Source: Aquatica leii
Lineage: Eukaryota > Arthropoda > Insecta > Coleoptera > Lampyridae
NCBI GenBank assembly: GCA_035610365.1
Contig: CM069435.1
Coordinates: 11,831,123-11,895,122, forward strand
Direction: 5' to 3'
DNA: 64,000 bases
Below are positions 42,674 to 53,100 of this stretch, piece after piece; the first letter of the stretch is position 1, and the number at the start of each line of letters is the position of its first letter. A program made the translations under genes and the position numbers. The notes below the pieces were generated by a model. That model was not told the DNA's origin. It made no database searches and saw only the letters and a program-made list of their open reading frames with translations.

Positions 42674-44601
42674 TGTCACCGTCCCGGTGGTTTTTGGGGG
42701 CTGAGAGTTTTTATCCAAATATTTTTTTTTATTATTATGTTGTAATTACGGGTGTGTTTAGCATTTCCATCGTTCATTAAACTTCTTTGTATTTTCGAAT
42801 TGCGTATTTCTTGGTAACATTTTAAAAGTTTCCATTGTATTTATTGACATTCATTTAAAATTATTTATTATCTGGTAATTGAATATCTTTTGGCGACGGT
42901 TGTCTGTGTACGTGCCTTAAACCCATTAAATTTCTGAAACTTGAGATTTGGTTCATGTTAAAAATTATTTTACTTAGAATTATTCTTTGTTCAGATGTCT
43001 CTTTGTATATTATAAGTTTAGATTAGAGTAAGATTTATGTTTCTGAACGCGTTTATTACTCTGTTCCCATGGACTTGCTGAGCTATCATTCTTGTTATAT
43101 TTCATAATCAGAAGCAAATGCTGATTTAGCTGTTGCGTGGGAAGATTCGGATAAGAATTGTCACGTACCTAAATTATGTTAACTTCTTTATCTTAAAGTA
43201 TGATGTAATTAATGTAAGATTTTTGATTGGAGATTTTGTTTTTGAGAAGGGGCTATTTAAGCTTCATTCTTTCCAGAGGAAAGTTAAGTTCCTTTTTGGC
43301 CCTCGAAAAAAAAAGGTCAATTAATATAATTTCGACTCCAATCAGAAATTTTGTATAATTAAAATTTGTAAAACAAAGAGTTGATTTAAGTTCGGTTCAA
43401 GAAGTCAAGTGTTTTATGCGGGTAATTAACACCGAGTTTTCGGCGACGCATTATAAATACAGGTGATGAACCTTACGTTACTTAAACATTCTAATTCAAG
43501 TGGCAAATTAGAACCGCACTTTGTGTGTTTAATTAAATAAAGGTGAACTACGAAAATTGGTTAAAATCAAACGATTGAGACGAGAATAAGACCTTGAGGT
43601 GAAAAGTTTGGTAAACGAAGAATGTTAAAGTGTGGGTAATTGAACGAACAAGCGGAACATCTAAAGAATTGACGATTGTAATAATTAGTTCCGGGAAAGT
43701 TGCCGGTTGTTCTCCCATTTGAGAAAATAGTCGCTACTGCGGACTTTACAAAGTTTTCCCGGCTAATGGTACTGTATCGGCGCGTTTTACCGATGCTGAA
43801 CGCGTGTAACGTCTTTGACGGAGTTAAGTGAATCGATTCTGACAATAAAGTGTTGAGTTTTTGTTGTAAACTAAGGATTAGTAGCTGTCAAACTGCAGGC
43901 ATACCTGTAAGTACCTTTAACAACTTATCACCTCTTCAACTGAAGAACTCGCCTCCAATTCGATCGTTAGAAGAACATCACGGACACCAGTTATTTTCGA
44001 CGCGTACTTCTATTTGATTTTGTTTTTGGTTGATTTAAATTGTTGGTTAAAGTCAAGACGGGCGAATCGATCAGAATAGAGTCTTAGAAATCAATTATGT
44101 TTTGATTATCAAACTTTAGACCCCTCTGACTCGGTGCGCAGTCTTGATTTATTATTTTGTTTGATGTTTTGTTGTATGCATGCTTTAGTTGTGAATTAAG
44201 TTAAGGTAGTTCTCGAGTAGCGACATTTATCGTTTGCGGCGAGTCGTACGTACGACCAAGCGCTCTGCGGCTGATTCCCTGTTAAATTTAAGATTGATTT
44301 GAATGATTTTATTAACCATTTTACTTGCTTTAAATTTTAATATACGAATTATTATCTCATATTTGACTTTCTCTGAATCGCCTGTTTTCATCTACGGAGT
44401 GTTCGAATTTCCGGTTTTGGCGAACATTTCACAGTGACTAAAAATTCGGTGGCGCCCTTAACAACTCTTCCTGATTTAAGTAAACTCGGCAAAAAGGTAA
44501 GTGAGAGACAAATAATTCGACCCGACCCTTCTCGACTAAGTTAGCTGGCAAACCACCATCCCATTGTTACCTTTTCTAAACCATCGTTTTAGAGAGTAAC
44601 A
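42674..44601. mobile_element. Solo-LTR-like insertion with TCTC target duplication
   Basis: 1928 bp that begin TGTCAC and end GTAACA (TG...CA, imperfect inverted ends), flanked by TCTC on both sides (42670-42673 and 44602-44605). Removing it and one duplicate joins the Penelope frame as V-S-P-T-D. No protein-coding similarity was found inside. A TGGCGCCC word at 44452-44459 looks like a primer binding site 150 bp from the right end, so an LTR plus a short leader is an alternative to a single long LTR. Confidence 0.58.
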
Positions 44602-45110
44602 TCTCCTACAGATATATTACTTATAACTTCTAATCTTCTTTCACTTTCTGATTTTCCTGATTTTGTAACAAATGATTTATTAAATATTACTAAATTTTGT
44701 TTAAATAATGTAATCAATTTTTTAAACAAATTCTAGGTTCTCCAACTTTAAGATGCAAGCTGCAATGTCTTGCGAAACGTCAGTTTGTTTGGGTTCACAA
44801 ACGACAATACGGCAAATTCTACTTCTTGTTTTGGCTCTCAAGAAGAGACTAGGACCAAGCCTAAGTCTTGGTGTTTAACTACGACGCGGTCTAAGCCGAA
44901 AGTCGCTTATAATCATAACCATAACAACCGCGAACTTAAGATTTTATAATTCAGTTTATGATTTAAAGTTCAAACTTTCTTAGAATTGTTTCTAAATTAC
45001 ATTATCCTAGTTTATAACATTATTATTTGTAAAAGATACTTTTTTTTTATTTATCTAGTTAGATAATATTGACTTTCAAATTTTGACATTTTTCAAAAAG
45101 TTGTTTAAGT
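44602..45110 (+). pseudogene. Penelope RT fragment, right half, and 3' region
   Basis: Reads 'SPTDILLITSNLLSLSDFPD' and 'FVTNDLLNITKFCLNNVINF', the RT stretch after the L-Y-P-S-V motif. Coding sense then ends at about 44735 and a 3' region follows (44955-45090), which is the inverse of 41741-41865. The central RT motifs, including Y-V-D-D, are missing. A hammerhead-like motif lies at 44744-44778: degenerate TTTAAGA box, T, five-pair stem GCAAG/CTTGC, GAAAC. Confidence 0.65.
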
Positions 45111-45340
45111 TAAAATTTTCTAAATCTTAAATTTTTGGTTGTATATATATTTTTGTAGAACATTTCGAAGATAAGCTTAATTTGTTAACAAACATGTTAA
45201 TATATATATATATATATATAAAAAATTGATTAATTTATATTGGTTGACATAATAATAATCTTAACAAATTACATAACCAACAACAATGAATCCCCTCAAC
45301 TTTTTTTTCTTTTTTAATTCATTTAGAAGAGCGACAATTT

Positions 45341-45944
45341 CAGAAGATTGTAGGAGAGCTTTTACGGAAAAAGCAATTGAACACCATGGGACAACCTAAA
45401 ACAGAAGAACTGCCCAATTCACTGCTGAGCATCCCATATGTCAAAGGTTTATCAGAATCAATAAAACGTATAGGGAACAGCTACAACTTAAATACAGTGT
45501 TCAAATCATCGACCACCATTAGAAGTATAATTTCCAACACAAAGCCACAAACAAGTCGAGATTTCAAAAACTGTATTTACCAAGTTCCATGTGAATGTGG
45601 CAAGTCATACGTGGGGGAAACCAAAAGACCACTTGACATCAGGGTGAAAGAATATCAGACGCACACACAGAGAGGAGAGACTTCTAAGTTCGGCATCGCG
45701 CAACATTCGTGGGATAACCAACATCGAATGAAATGGTCGGAAGCAAAAATCATACACAGAGAGGAACATTGGTATAACATAACATGTCTTTAGTATATAA
45801 GCTCCAGTAGTTTCTAAGTTTGTTAGTATTCACCTGATGACGATTGCAGATACCACAGCAATCGAAACGTTGTGTATATTCGTTTCAAAACAATAAACAA
45901 TGAAAGTTCAGCAGAATGTTATTACTTCGCAATTAGTTGGTAAG
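45341..45944 (+). pseudogene. Penelope family B, 5'-truncated copy
   Basis: The open frame 45377-45793 is nearly identical to the C-terminal part of the family B protein at 36.8-38.3 kb, from 'MGQPKTEELPNSLLS' through the GIY-YIG core 'CIYQVPCECGKSYVGETKR' to 'HREEHWY'. A deletion then removes the last ~40 residues and the first part of the 3' region. The shared 3' sequence runs to TTACTTCGCA, directly against a gypsy LTR (45945). The 5' truncation is typical for these elements. Confidence 0.85.
45834..45868 (+). ncRNA. Hammerhead-like motif, second Penelope B copy
   Basis: CTGATGA, C, stem GATTGC/GCAATC, GAAAC, as in the copy at 36688-36722; the differences from that copy lie outside these boxes. 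A weak three-pair continuation (ACG/CGT, 45866-45885) could be stem III. No stem I is apparent. Confidence 0.5.
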
Positions 45945-46139
45945 TTAAGAATGTCATGCGCAATCAATTTTCTAACGGAAATGTAATTTGAAAGAAGTAA
46001 GATTAGTTAGTTAGTTAGTGGTTGAATGTAACTCGTGTTTTTGTTATTGCATCGGTGCCTCCGTTACCGCATGTATATTTTATTGAAATAAAATCGTTTA
46101 TTTAGCGGGATTATTGTAAATATAAAATAAATTCCTACA
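45945..46139 (+). repeat. Truncated 5' LTR of a gypsy element
   Basis: Matches 50935-51103: both begin ATTAGTTGGTAAGTTAAGAA and end AAATAAATTCCTACA. The 5' part is missing because the Penelope B copy abuts it. It differs from the 3' copy by an extra ~40 bp and point changes, so this element is old. Confidence 0.8.
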
Positions 46140-46193
46140 GTTTATCAGGTGTGAGGTGACGACTTGACGAGAATAGAAGTTTTGAAATAAATA

Positions 46194-46960
46194 ATGGCAT
46201 ACGCAGAACAAAGAAACGAAGTTGAAGATAGTTTCGAGAGGTTTCAACGTGGTTTGTCGAATGATGGTTATGGAAACGCAGTACAAGCGCAAACGGTGGA
46301 TAGAGAAGCGAATTTTCAGCAATGTAACTATGCAACGCATGATGGAATTAATGATTGAATTAAACAGAAGACGCGACGCCATGATGGTGCGGATGTATGC
46401 CCAATTAAACAAAGGTTTTCAAAATGGCGGCCATTCGAGAACAGCGCCATCTACCACATTATACCGGATTTGTCAAAGAGCATAAAAAAATTATGACGGA
46501 GAAGGTGGTGGCATGAAAGCGAGAGAATGGCTCAAGAATTTAAATAGCATGCAACATCTACACAACTGACCCGATTCCTTTCCATTGGAAACGGAAAACG
46601 GAAATAGGTTTAGATTTTGAAGATCTTAAGGAACAGGTGCTGGTTGGATTGTGGTCAAAGGAATTGTGTTCAACGTTAACAGTTATAAAACACAGTGACG
46701 TAGATAGTTGGTATCATAGCCTTATAACAATATCGAGTGAGCAGAATAAGGGCGCAGGCTGATCTGGAAACCGAAAAAAGGAATCCTCCCAAAGTGAAGA
46801 CCGAACTTAAGGTATTTGAAAGGAATTGCAGTTATGTTTAGTGTTTTAACTGTAATCAGCTGGGTCACCGCTATGCTAACTGCCCTAAGGAGAAACGGGA
46901 AAAAGGTGCTTCTTTTGGATGTGGTGCAGCATCTACTAACTTAACCATTGTCCAGACAGG
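46194..46960 (+). pseudogene. gypsy gag remnant with zinc knuckle
   Basis: An ATG at 46194 opens 'MAYAEQRNEVEDSFERFQRG'. Frames shift repeatedly; recognisable later is the nucleocapsid knuckle C-F-N-C-N-Q-L-G-H-R-Y-A-N-C (C-x2-C-x4-H-x4-C) at about 46847-46890. Capsid similarity itself is not obvious. It lies in the gag position between the LTR and the protease. Confidence 0.62.
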
Positions 46961-46993
46961 TGATCAAACGTTAACAAGACTACGGAAGCTCAT

Positions 46994-47449
46994 GTGGTTC
47001 AAGAGTCTGTTGAAGTTGAAGACAATACTGCACGGATGGCATTAGTATCACCTTACACTGTAAAGTTTGAGTATAATGTTACCGGTGAGAATGATACTTT
47101 ATGTAAGTACTCTTTAACGGCGCTAGTAGATTCAGGCAGCAGTATTAGCTTAATTAAGAAAAATATATACCTGTTGAATTAATCACTTCCTACGATAAAG
47201 ATCAAAATTTTACCGAAATTAAACATATTTGGTGCAATTTTGCAAGAAATTAGAATACACCAAATTAGTATTTCGATTTTGTTTTATGTAGTGCCTGATG
47301 ATACGATGTCATACCCCTCTATATTAAGTAGAGATTTTATTTCATTACCGAACGGTTTAGAAATTACCGAAAAAGACACCGACATTCATGAAAATGTTAA
47401 CGATATTATGAATATTAATGTTGATATCGATTTTAGTTCTGATCTTTAG
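46994..47449 (+). pseudogene. gypsy aspartic protease remnant
   Basis: 'LTALVDSGSSISLIKKNIY' carries the D-S-G-S active site (about 47120-47170). After a stop and frame change the C-terminal half reads 'FYVVPDDTMSYPSILSRDFI', the V-V-P-x-x-x-M...I-L-G-R-D-F pattern with Gly changed to Ser. One frame break. Confidence 0.72.
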
Positions 47450-47489
47450 TGTAGTTAGCCAAGTTAGGAATATGTATAATACTTATTAT

Positions 47490-48194
47490 CAAATCTGAGG
47501 CTAAACGCCATCTCGTAGAAACGGAGCTACGTACGAGTTAATCCACATGTAGGAAACTATGAAGTTGTTAGTTAGATAGTAAATATTACAACCGCGAATT
47601 TCAAAAAATGTATTTGAATTATACGTGGCATAATATTTCTAACTGTACTACGCAAGTGCAAAAATTTGTTTATATAATTGCAGAAACCATCTTAGAGACC
47701 AGTGGACAGCTGTTTCGTCCTATTTGGACTCCTCAGCACTGGAATACTCGAATGCAGTTTCCACAACTATATAAAACAAATTGCCATAGTTTTAATCCCA
47801 TTCGGGTGTTAATTGATTAACAAATCTGAGGCTAAACGCCATCTCGTAGGAACGGAGCATGTGGATTAACTCGTACGTAGCTCCGTTCCTACGAGATGGC
47901 GTTTAGCCTCAGATTTGTTAATCAATTAACACCCGAATGGGATTAAAACTATGGCAATTTGTTTTATATAGTTGTGGAAACTGCATTAGAGTATTCCAGT
48001 GCTGAGGAGTCCAAATAGGACGAAACAGCTGTCCACTGGTCTCTAAGATCGTTTCTGCAATTATATAAACAAATTTTTGCACTTGCGTAGTACAGTTAGA
48101 AATATTATGCCACGTATAATTCAAATACATTTTTTGAAATTCGCGGTTGTAATATTTACTATCTAACTAACAACTTCATAGTTTCCTACATGTG
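47490..48194. mobile_element. 705-bp palindromic insertion with 12-bp target duplication
   Basis: AATACTTATTAT occurs at 47478-47489 and 48195-48206 around a unit built as T-B-T'-rcT-rcB. T is a 60-bp repeat (47490-47549), B a unit of about 270 bp, T' the first 37 bases of T (47821-47857), rcT the reverse complement of T (47858-47918 approx.) and rcB the reverse complement of B. The outer right T is missing except for its last few bases. Both B copies keep the same 70-codon open frame (47608-47820 plus, 47918-48130 minus) with one residue difference, probably by chance. It splits the gypsy element between protease and RT; excision leaves a readable 'YYVNACRPSEPKA'. Confidence 0.75.
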
Positions 48195-48206
48195 AATACT
48201 TATTAT

Positions 48207-48925
48207 GTTAACGCGTGTAGACCTTCAGAACCAAAAGCTATACATGAAATCTACAGCATGAGCAACCATTTTCGTTTAGGCCACGTAGGTTGTCGTTTAC
48301 AGAAAAAGAAATTTTACAAACCATATTAGATCATTTATTAGAAAAACAAATTAGAAAGTCAAGTGATTCTCCATATTGTAGTCCGATAGTGTTAGTAAAT
48401 AAGAAAAATAGTAGTGAACGTAGATTATGTATTGATTATAGACACCTGAACAAATTTACAATTAGTGATCATTATCTAATTCCTCTAATCGACAATCAAT
48501 TAGATTTACTAAAAGATAACCGGTATTACACCTCTTTAGACCTAAAAAATGGATTTCACCATGTTAATGTTGTCAAAGATTCTCAAAAATTTACATCATT
48601 TATTACCTGTCTTGGTCAATTTGAGTATTTAAAAGTACCATTTGGTTTATGTAATTCACTAGCCGTTTTTCAGATTTCAGATTCATAAATGAAAGTTTTC
48701 TAGACTTGATCAGAAATAAAAAGATTTTGTTATATCTAGACGATATTTTGATCGCGACTAAAAAGATTGAAGAACATTTACTTATATTAAAGGAAGTTTT
48801 TATTTTAATGATTGACAATTTGTCAGAACACTGCGTCGATAAGTGTTCGTTTTTACAGAATGAAATCATTTATTTAGGTTATTTAATTAATGAAAATAAC
48901 ATTAGGCCTAATCCTGTAACGTGTA
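48207..48925 (+). pseudogene. gypsy reverse transcriptase, left part
   Basis: 'MSFTEKEILQTILDHLLEKQ', 'SPYCSPIVLVNKK', 'RRLCIDYRHLNKFTISD', 'YYTSLDLKNGFHHVNV' (first catalytic Asp), 'FEYLKVPFGLCNSLAVFQ', and after a break 'ILLYLDDILIATKKIEEHL' (catalytic L-D-D-I) and 'CSFLQNEIIYLGYLINEN', then R-P-N-P-V-T-C-K. This is a Ty3/gypsy RT that is well preserved apart from one shift near 48690. It breaks at about 48926 where another insertion begins. Confidence 0.82.
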
Positions 48926-50474
48926 AATTCAAAATTGAGCGAAAATCCGCCTGATAGTTAGGCAACTTACCTTAAAAACGGAAAATACTCGACCTCGAGT
49001 CGTGATTTTCAAGTCACGCTCGCAGAGGGCGCTCGAGAGTAGTCGGCCATCTACAAACTTCACTTGATGTAGTGGTTTTGCGGTGTTAGGAACGTGGAAA
49101 AGTCGGATGGGTAAGAAACATGAGGTTTCTCTTTCATCGATTAATATCTACTACAACGACGTTTTATTTTAACAATCAATAATAAATCCGATTAAACGTT
49201 CGATGCATACAATAAAAGATCGATGTATTTTGCTGCAAAACTCATAAAGTAGCTCTTTCGTCTTTTCGTCCTTCTTACTTTTGGGTTTCTAAATGTCTGT
49301 TGGAATTTTCTTCCGAGCTCTGTTGAAGATGTTGGACGGCGTGCTTTTGGAATCGCTGAACCCAGGGGATCGCTGGCGCTGTGTTACAGGTTGAGGGAAT
49401 GAAGTAACGAGGTGTTTATAAGATCATTAAATTTGGAACCGCGAGGGACCACTAGACTTCGGCTCATTTCGTCCACGCGCTTCGGGGTCAGGACTGCTGC
49501 TCTCGCTACATACGCGGCGTTTTAATTTAAGTGAAAACAGTGCGGACTTTGAATGTAAATGCTTTCGTGTTTCGAAATTTATCTTTGTACATCCGGTACG
49601 CCTATTCGACTACAATTATTTATATTTTAATTGAAATATTTAACAAACTTTTGGAACCTGAATAATTATGATTAAGAATAATTAACGTCAATTTTTTTAT
49701 AATTTAAAGAAGGTTAATTACAATGTTTAACAGACGCCTTCATGTAATGGTTGATCTATAATGATTATTTAACGTAACTTACACTTTTTTTTTTGCTTTT
49801 GCTGTAAATATAAAAGAAATTTTCCATTATCAAGGGTAGAAATTTGGGAGCTATAACCGTTTCTGTAGTAAACTAATTTAATGATACTTTTACTACCGGT
49901 CGTGATGAACTTGACGTCAAGGGCCACGGGCGGTGTTACGTTGCTTTAACGCGGACAAATTTTGCTACGGGTTACGGTAGCCGCGGAGATACCTTTTAAA
50001 TATTAGCGCTTTACTTTTTTTGGCTCCCAGAGTCTATTTTTGGGACCTGATTTAAACTTGTATTTATATGTTACAATTTTTGTGGTGTTATGTAAGGTAA
50101 TTTATTCTCTGATTATACCAGTGGCGTAACCGTCGAATGGCTTTTTCCGTTCCGGAATTGGTTAATAATCAATATACTCAATAAATGGTTATTGTTGATT
50201 CGTACTATATTTCTTTTGGGGGACCTCGGGTCTAGGATCTCCTTTTCTCCTACCTAGACTGTTTATCTTCGACAAAAATTCGAGAAGAGGCGGCGCACTT
50301 GGGCATTTAGTTTACCTAAAGAAAACTTTGTGTCTTGCGATTTTCTTTTACCCGACGACCATCTACGGTGAGGCTAGTCGAAAGGTAAGCAACAACATCT
50401 TGGTAATTAATTTAAGTAATTTGTTCTTTCTTTCTTTTTTTCTCTACCTCCCCCATTGGAACATAACAATCCCC
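48926..50474. mobile_element. Unidentified ~1.55-kb insertion in the gypsy RT
   Basis: Sequence between two adjoining parts of the gypsy RT-RNase H region (R-P-N-P-V-T-C-K on the left, N-I-Q-A-I-S-N-Y-P on the right). It is more GC-rich than its surroundings, for example 49010-49060 and 49310-49500. No coding similarity, terminal repeats or clear target duplication were recognised. A long LTR remnant is possible but unproven. Confidence 0.45.
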
Positions 50475-50720
50475 AAAACATACAAGCTATTTCCAACTAT
50501 CCTATTCTGAAAAATAGCAAAAAAATTCATAGATTTATAGGTTTAGCTAGTTATTTTCGAGGATTCATTCTTCAGTTTTGAATTATAGCAAGTCTGAGAA
50601 ATTACAGGATGTAAAGAATAAGTTGATTGAAGCGCCGATTTTAGCGATTTACTCTCCAAAATGATTTGCTGAGTTGCATTGTGTTAGTTGTCCTGAAAAT
50701 ATGAGACTTTGGGTGACAGC
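50475..50720 (+). pseudogene. gypsy RT-RNase H junction, right part
   Basis: 'NIQAISNYPILKNSKKIHRF' and 'IGLASYFRGFI', the thumb/connection pattern, then 'KLQDVKNKLIEAPILAIYSP' and 'FAELHCVS', the start of RNase H with the catalytic Asp of H-C-D changed to Val. Nothing of integrase follows before the LTR, so the 3' half of pol is deleted. Confidence 0.75.
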
Positions 50721-50729
50721 TGATTAATA

Positions 50730-51103
50730 GTATAAGTGTTTTGTGATTTATAAATATATACCTATGTGCTATTTACATTTTTTGTTTTATTAGAAGTAAG
50801 TTAGTTTATATTTACGATAAGTTTTATTGTAAACGATGTATTCGAGAACGAACTTAAAGTCAGGCCGAACTGTAGTATACATTTTTGTAAAATAATTTAG
50901 ATATAAGAGGAATTAGTTTTTATAAGAATTAGTTGGTAAGTTAAGAATGTCATGCGCAATCAATTATCTAACGGAAATGTAATTTGAAAGAAGTAAGATT
51001 AGTCAGTTGCTGTTTGTTAGTGGTTGAATGTAACTCGTGTTTTTGGTATTGGATTGCATCCACCATTGGTGGGATTATTTTAAATATAAAATAAATTCCT
51101 ACA
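50730..51103 (+). repeat. 3' LTR of the gypsy element
   Basis: The last 169 bp match the truncated 5' LTR. The start is uncertain because the preceding internal sequence is deleted. It ends ATTCCTACA directly against the minus-strand gypsy RT fragment. Confidence 0.7.
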
Positions 51104-51680
51104 TTAATAAATTTTGAACAAAAAGATACGATTCCAATAAACTGTTGAACTAGTTTGACGTTTTTTGGAACTGGTAGTTGAGAAGTAGCTTTAATCCGTA
51201 ATGGATCAATTTGAATTCTATCAGATGAAACAATGTGCCCTAGTATACGAAGCTTTGAGATGGGAATTTTGGCTTTCTCTGGATTTAATGTTATACCGCA
51301 TAAACGAAAGCCTTCTAACACGATTTTGAGATGCGCAATATGTTCGTTAGGATCTTTGGAAAAAATAGTGAAACCGTCAAAGTAATTTATAAAAAAATTA
51401 TAGCGAAAATTATGCGCAATGAGTCTATTTAACCCTGTGGGACTTATTTTCAACCCAAATGGCAAAAAATTATATTCTAAATGTGTGGGGTCATCGTATT
51501 AAAAGCTGTGTATTTTTTTGACTCTTTTGTTAACGGCATTTGATGGAAAGCAGCGTTCATATCAAATATACTGAATATTTTGGCTCTTTGAAGATAAGTA
51601 AAAAAAGCTTGCTGATAAAGAAAAAATAAGTCATATTGATTTTGTTTATAGCACAATAGTCCACGACAAAACGTTTGCAC
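51104..51680 (-). pseudogene. Minus-strand gypsy family, copy 1: RT
   Basis: From 51680: 'AKIFSIFDMNAAFHQMPLTK' (first catalytic Asp), 'MPFGLKISPTGLNRLIAHNF', 'NYFDGFTIFSKDPNEHIAHL' where the second Asp of the F-D-D box is Gly, then 'GITLNPEKAKIPISKLRILG' and 'VQQFIGIVSFCSKFI'. It stops exactly where the other gypsy LTR ends. The sister copy at 55.8-56.1 kb keeps F-D-D-F. Frame break near 51470. Confidence 0.8.
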
Positions 51681-52964
51681 GAATACTTTTTTTGAATTAA
51701 AAAAAAACTAGACTGGCATATGGGGAATTGCTATGACGCACAATTCCTTTAGGTAAAAGATCTTGTAGATGATAATCTAGTTTCTTTTGTTTAATAGCAT
51801 TTAAATTCTGTAGATTGGGTCATCCGAATTCACCTTGATTTGATGTTGAAAACTATTTTTTTAGTCAAAACATCTAAATACGAAGAAATAATATTGTCGA
51901 CTTCTGAACGTTCTTTGCTACTAAGGTTATATTTAATTTCACACATCAAATTAAGTACGGAAAAAGTATTTTTTCTTTCTTTCTGCTACCTTAGAAACCG
52001 ATACACAGTCAACCATTTTCATCCTAAGTAACTTAGCAGTTACTTTCGAAGAAATGAAATTATGATTTTTTTTTGTAATCATGTAAGGTTACAATATTAA
52101 AATGTGCAATTTCGACAAAAATAACTGGGATACAATGAGAACTAAAATCCTTAAAACTAGAGTTAAAACAAAAGCCGAGTAAACACTAACTTGAGATTCG
52201 ATAGTTGATAGATACTTCAGGTTGAGAAAATGACTTATCCCTTCTAATTATAGATTCGATTTTTCGGATTGTATCATCTAATTCCCTAAACATAGAAGAT
52301 TCAATTAACAATTAATCAAATGAAATTAATTAAAATGTATTTTTGAAGTGAGCCCACATTATAAAATCTAGTTGAGGTTCAGAATAATCCAAATTTAAGG
52401 CAGTTGCTTTAGATTTGATATCCGAAAATCCGAAGTAAACGTTTCGAACGATTCATGGACACCCTGTTTGCGACTTATAAATTTATCTCGTAAGAAAACA
52501 AGATCTGCATTACAGACATTTATTATAAAGCATAGCTTTAATCCGATTGCAATCAACCGAAGCCCACCACTGAGAAATTTGCTCATCGATTTTAACGGTT
52601 AAAGTTGCGAAAAAACTTACTTCATCAATATGAGGAAGTTTAAAATTTTTTCTACTGCTTCTATGAAAAGTAAAATTGTTTCAGGATCATTGTGATTACA
52701 CATTGCAATACCTGATAATAATCTATTACAGTCAACAGAAAATTTAATCATACTACAAGCGGCAAATTTTTCGGTTACTTCATTTACAGATGTAGTTACT
52801 TCAATTAGAGCACCATGATTTTGATGAGCTAACTTTAGATCGGTAGCAACTGAAAGTAACGTGGATTCTAAATTGGACCTTCGAGATCTAGAAACACGTG
52901 CCTTTTTAACTTTGATTTCATTAAAGTACCATTTCGGGCAAAGAGTTTTTAATATCTCGAACAT
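51681..52964 (-). pseudogene. Minus-strand gypsy family, copy 1: gag to pre-RT
   Basis: From 52964: 'MFEILKTLCPKWYFNEIKVK', 'LLSVATDLKLAHQNHGALIE', and further down 'LRLIAIGLKLCFIINVCNAD' and 'FISRKQGVHESFETF', a gag capsid-type pattern. The stretch 51700-52390 holds decayed protease and linker sequence with many stops. The same blocks recur in copy 2. The gag assignment rests on position and on the R-K-Q-x-x-x-E-S-F motif. Confidence 0.62.
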
Positions 52965-53100
52965 TCATTACTTCATCGTTTAATTGTTCAGCGGGAATAA
53001 GGTCGCAATAGCGATCACATCATTTGTATCTCGTCATTGGAAATGTAGTGAATGCCATAATCTTATAATACACAATAATATATTATTTCAATATATTTTA

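Noticed and set aside
45198..45224. Short AT dinucleotide run
   Set aside because: An ordinary microsatellite in AT-rich DNA, with no sign of function.
47608..48130. Identical 70-codon proteins on both strands
   Set aside because: They follow automatically from the palindrome, and the sequence resembles no family I know; not called as genes.
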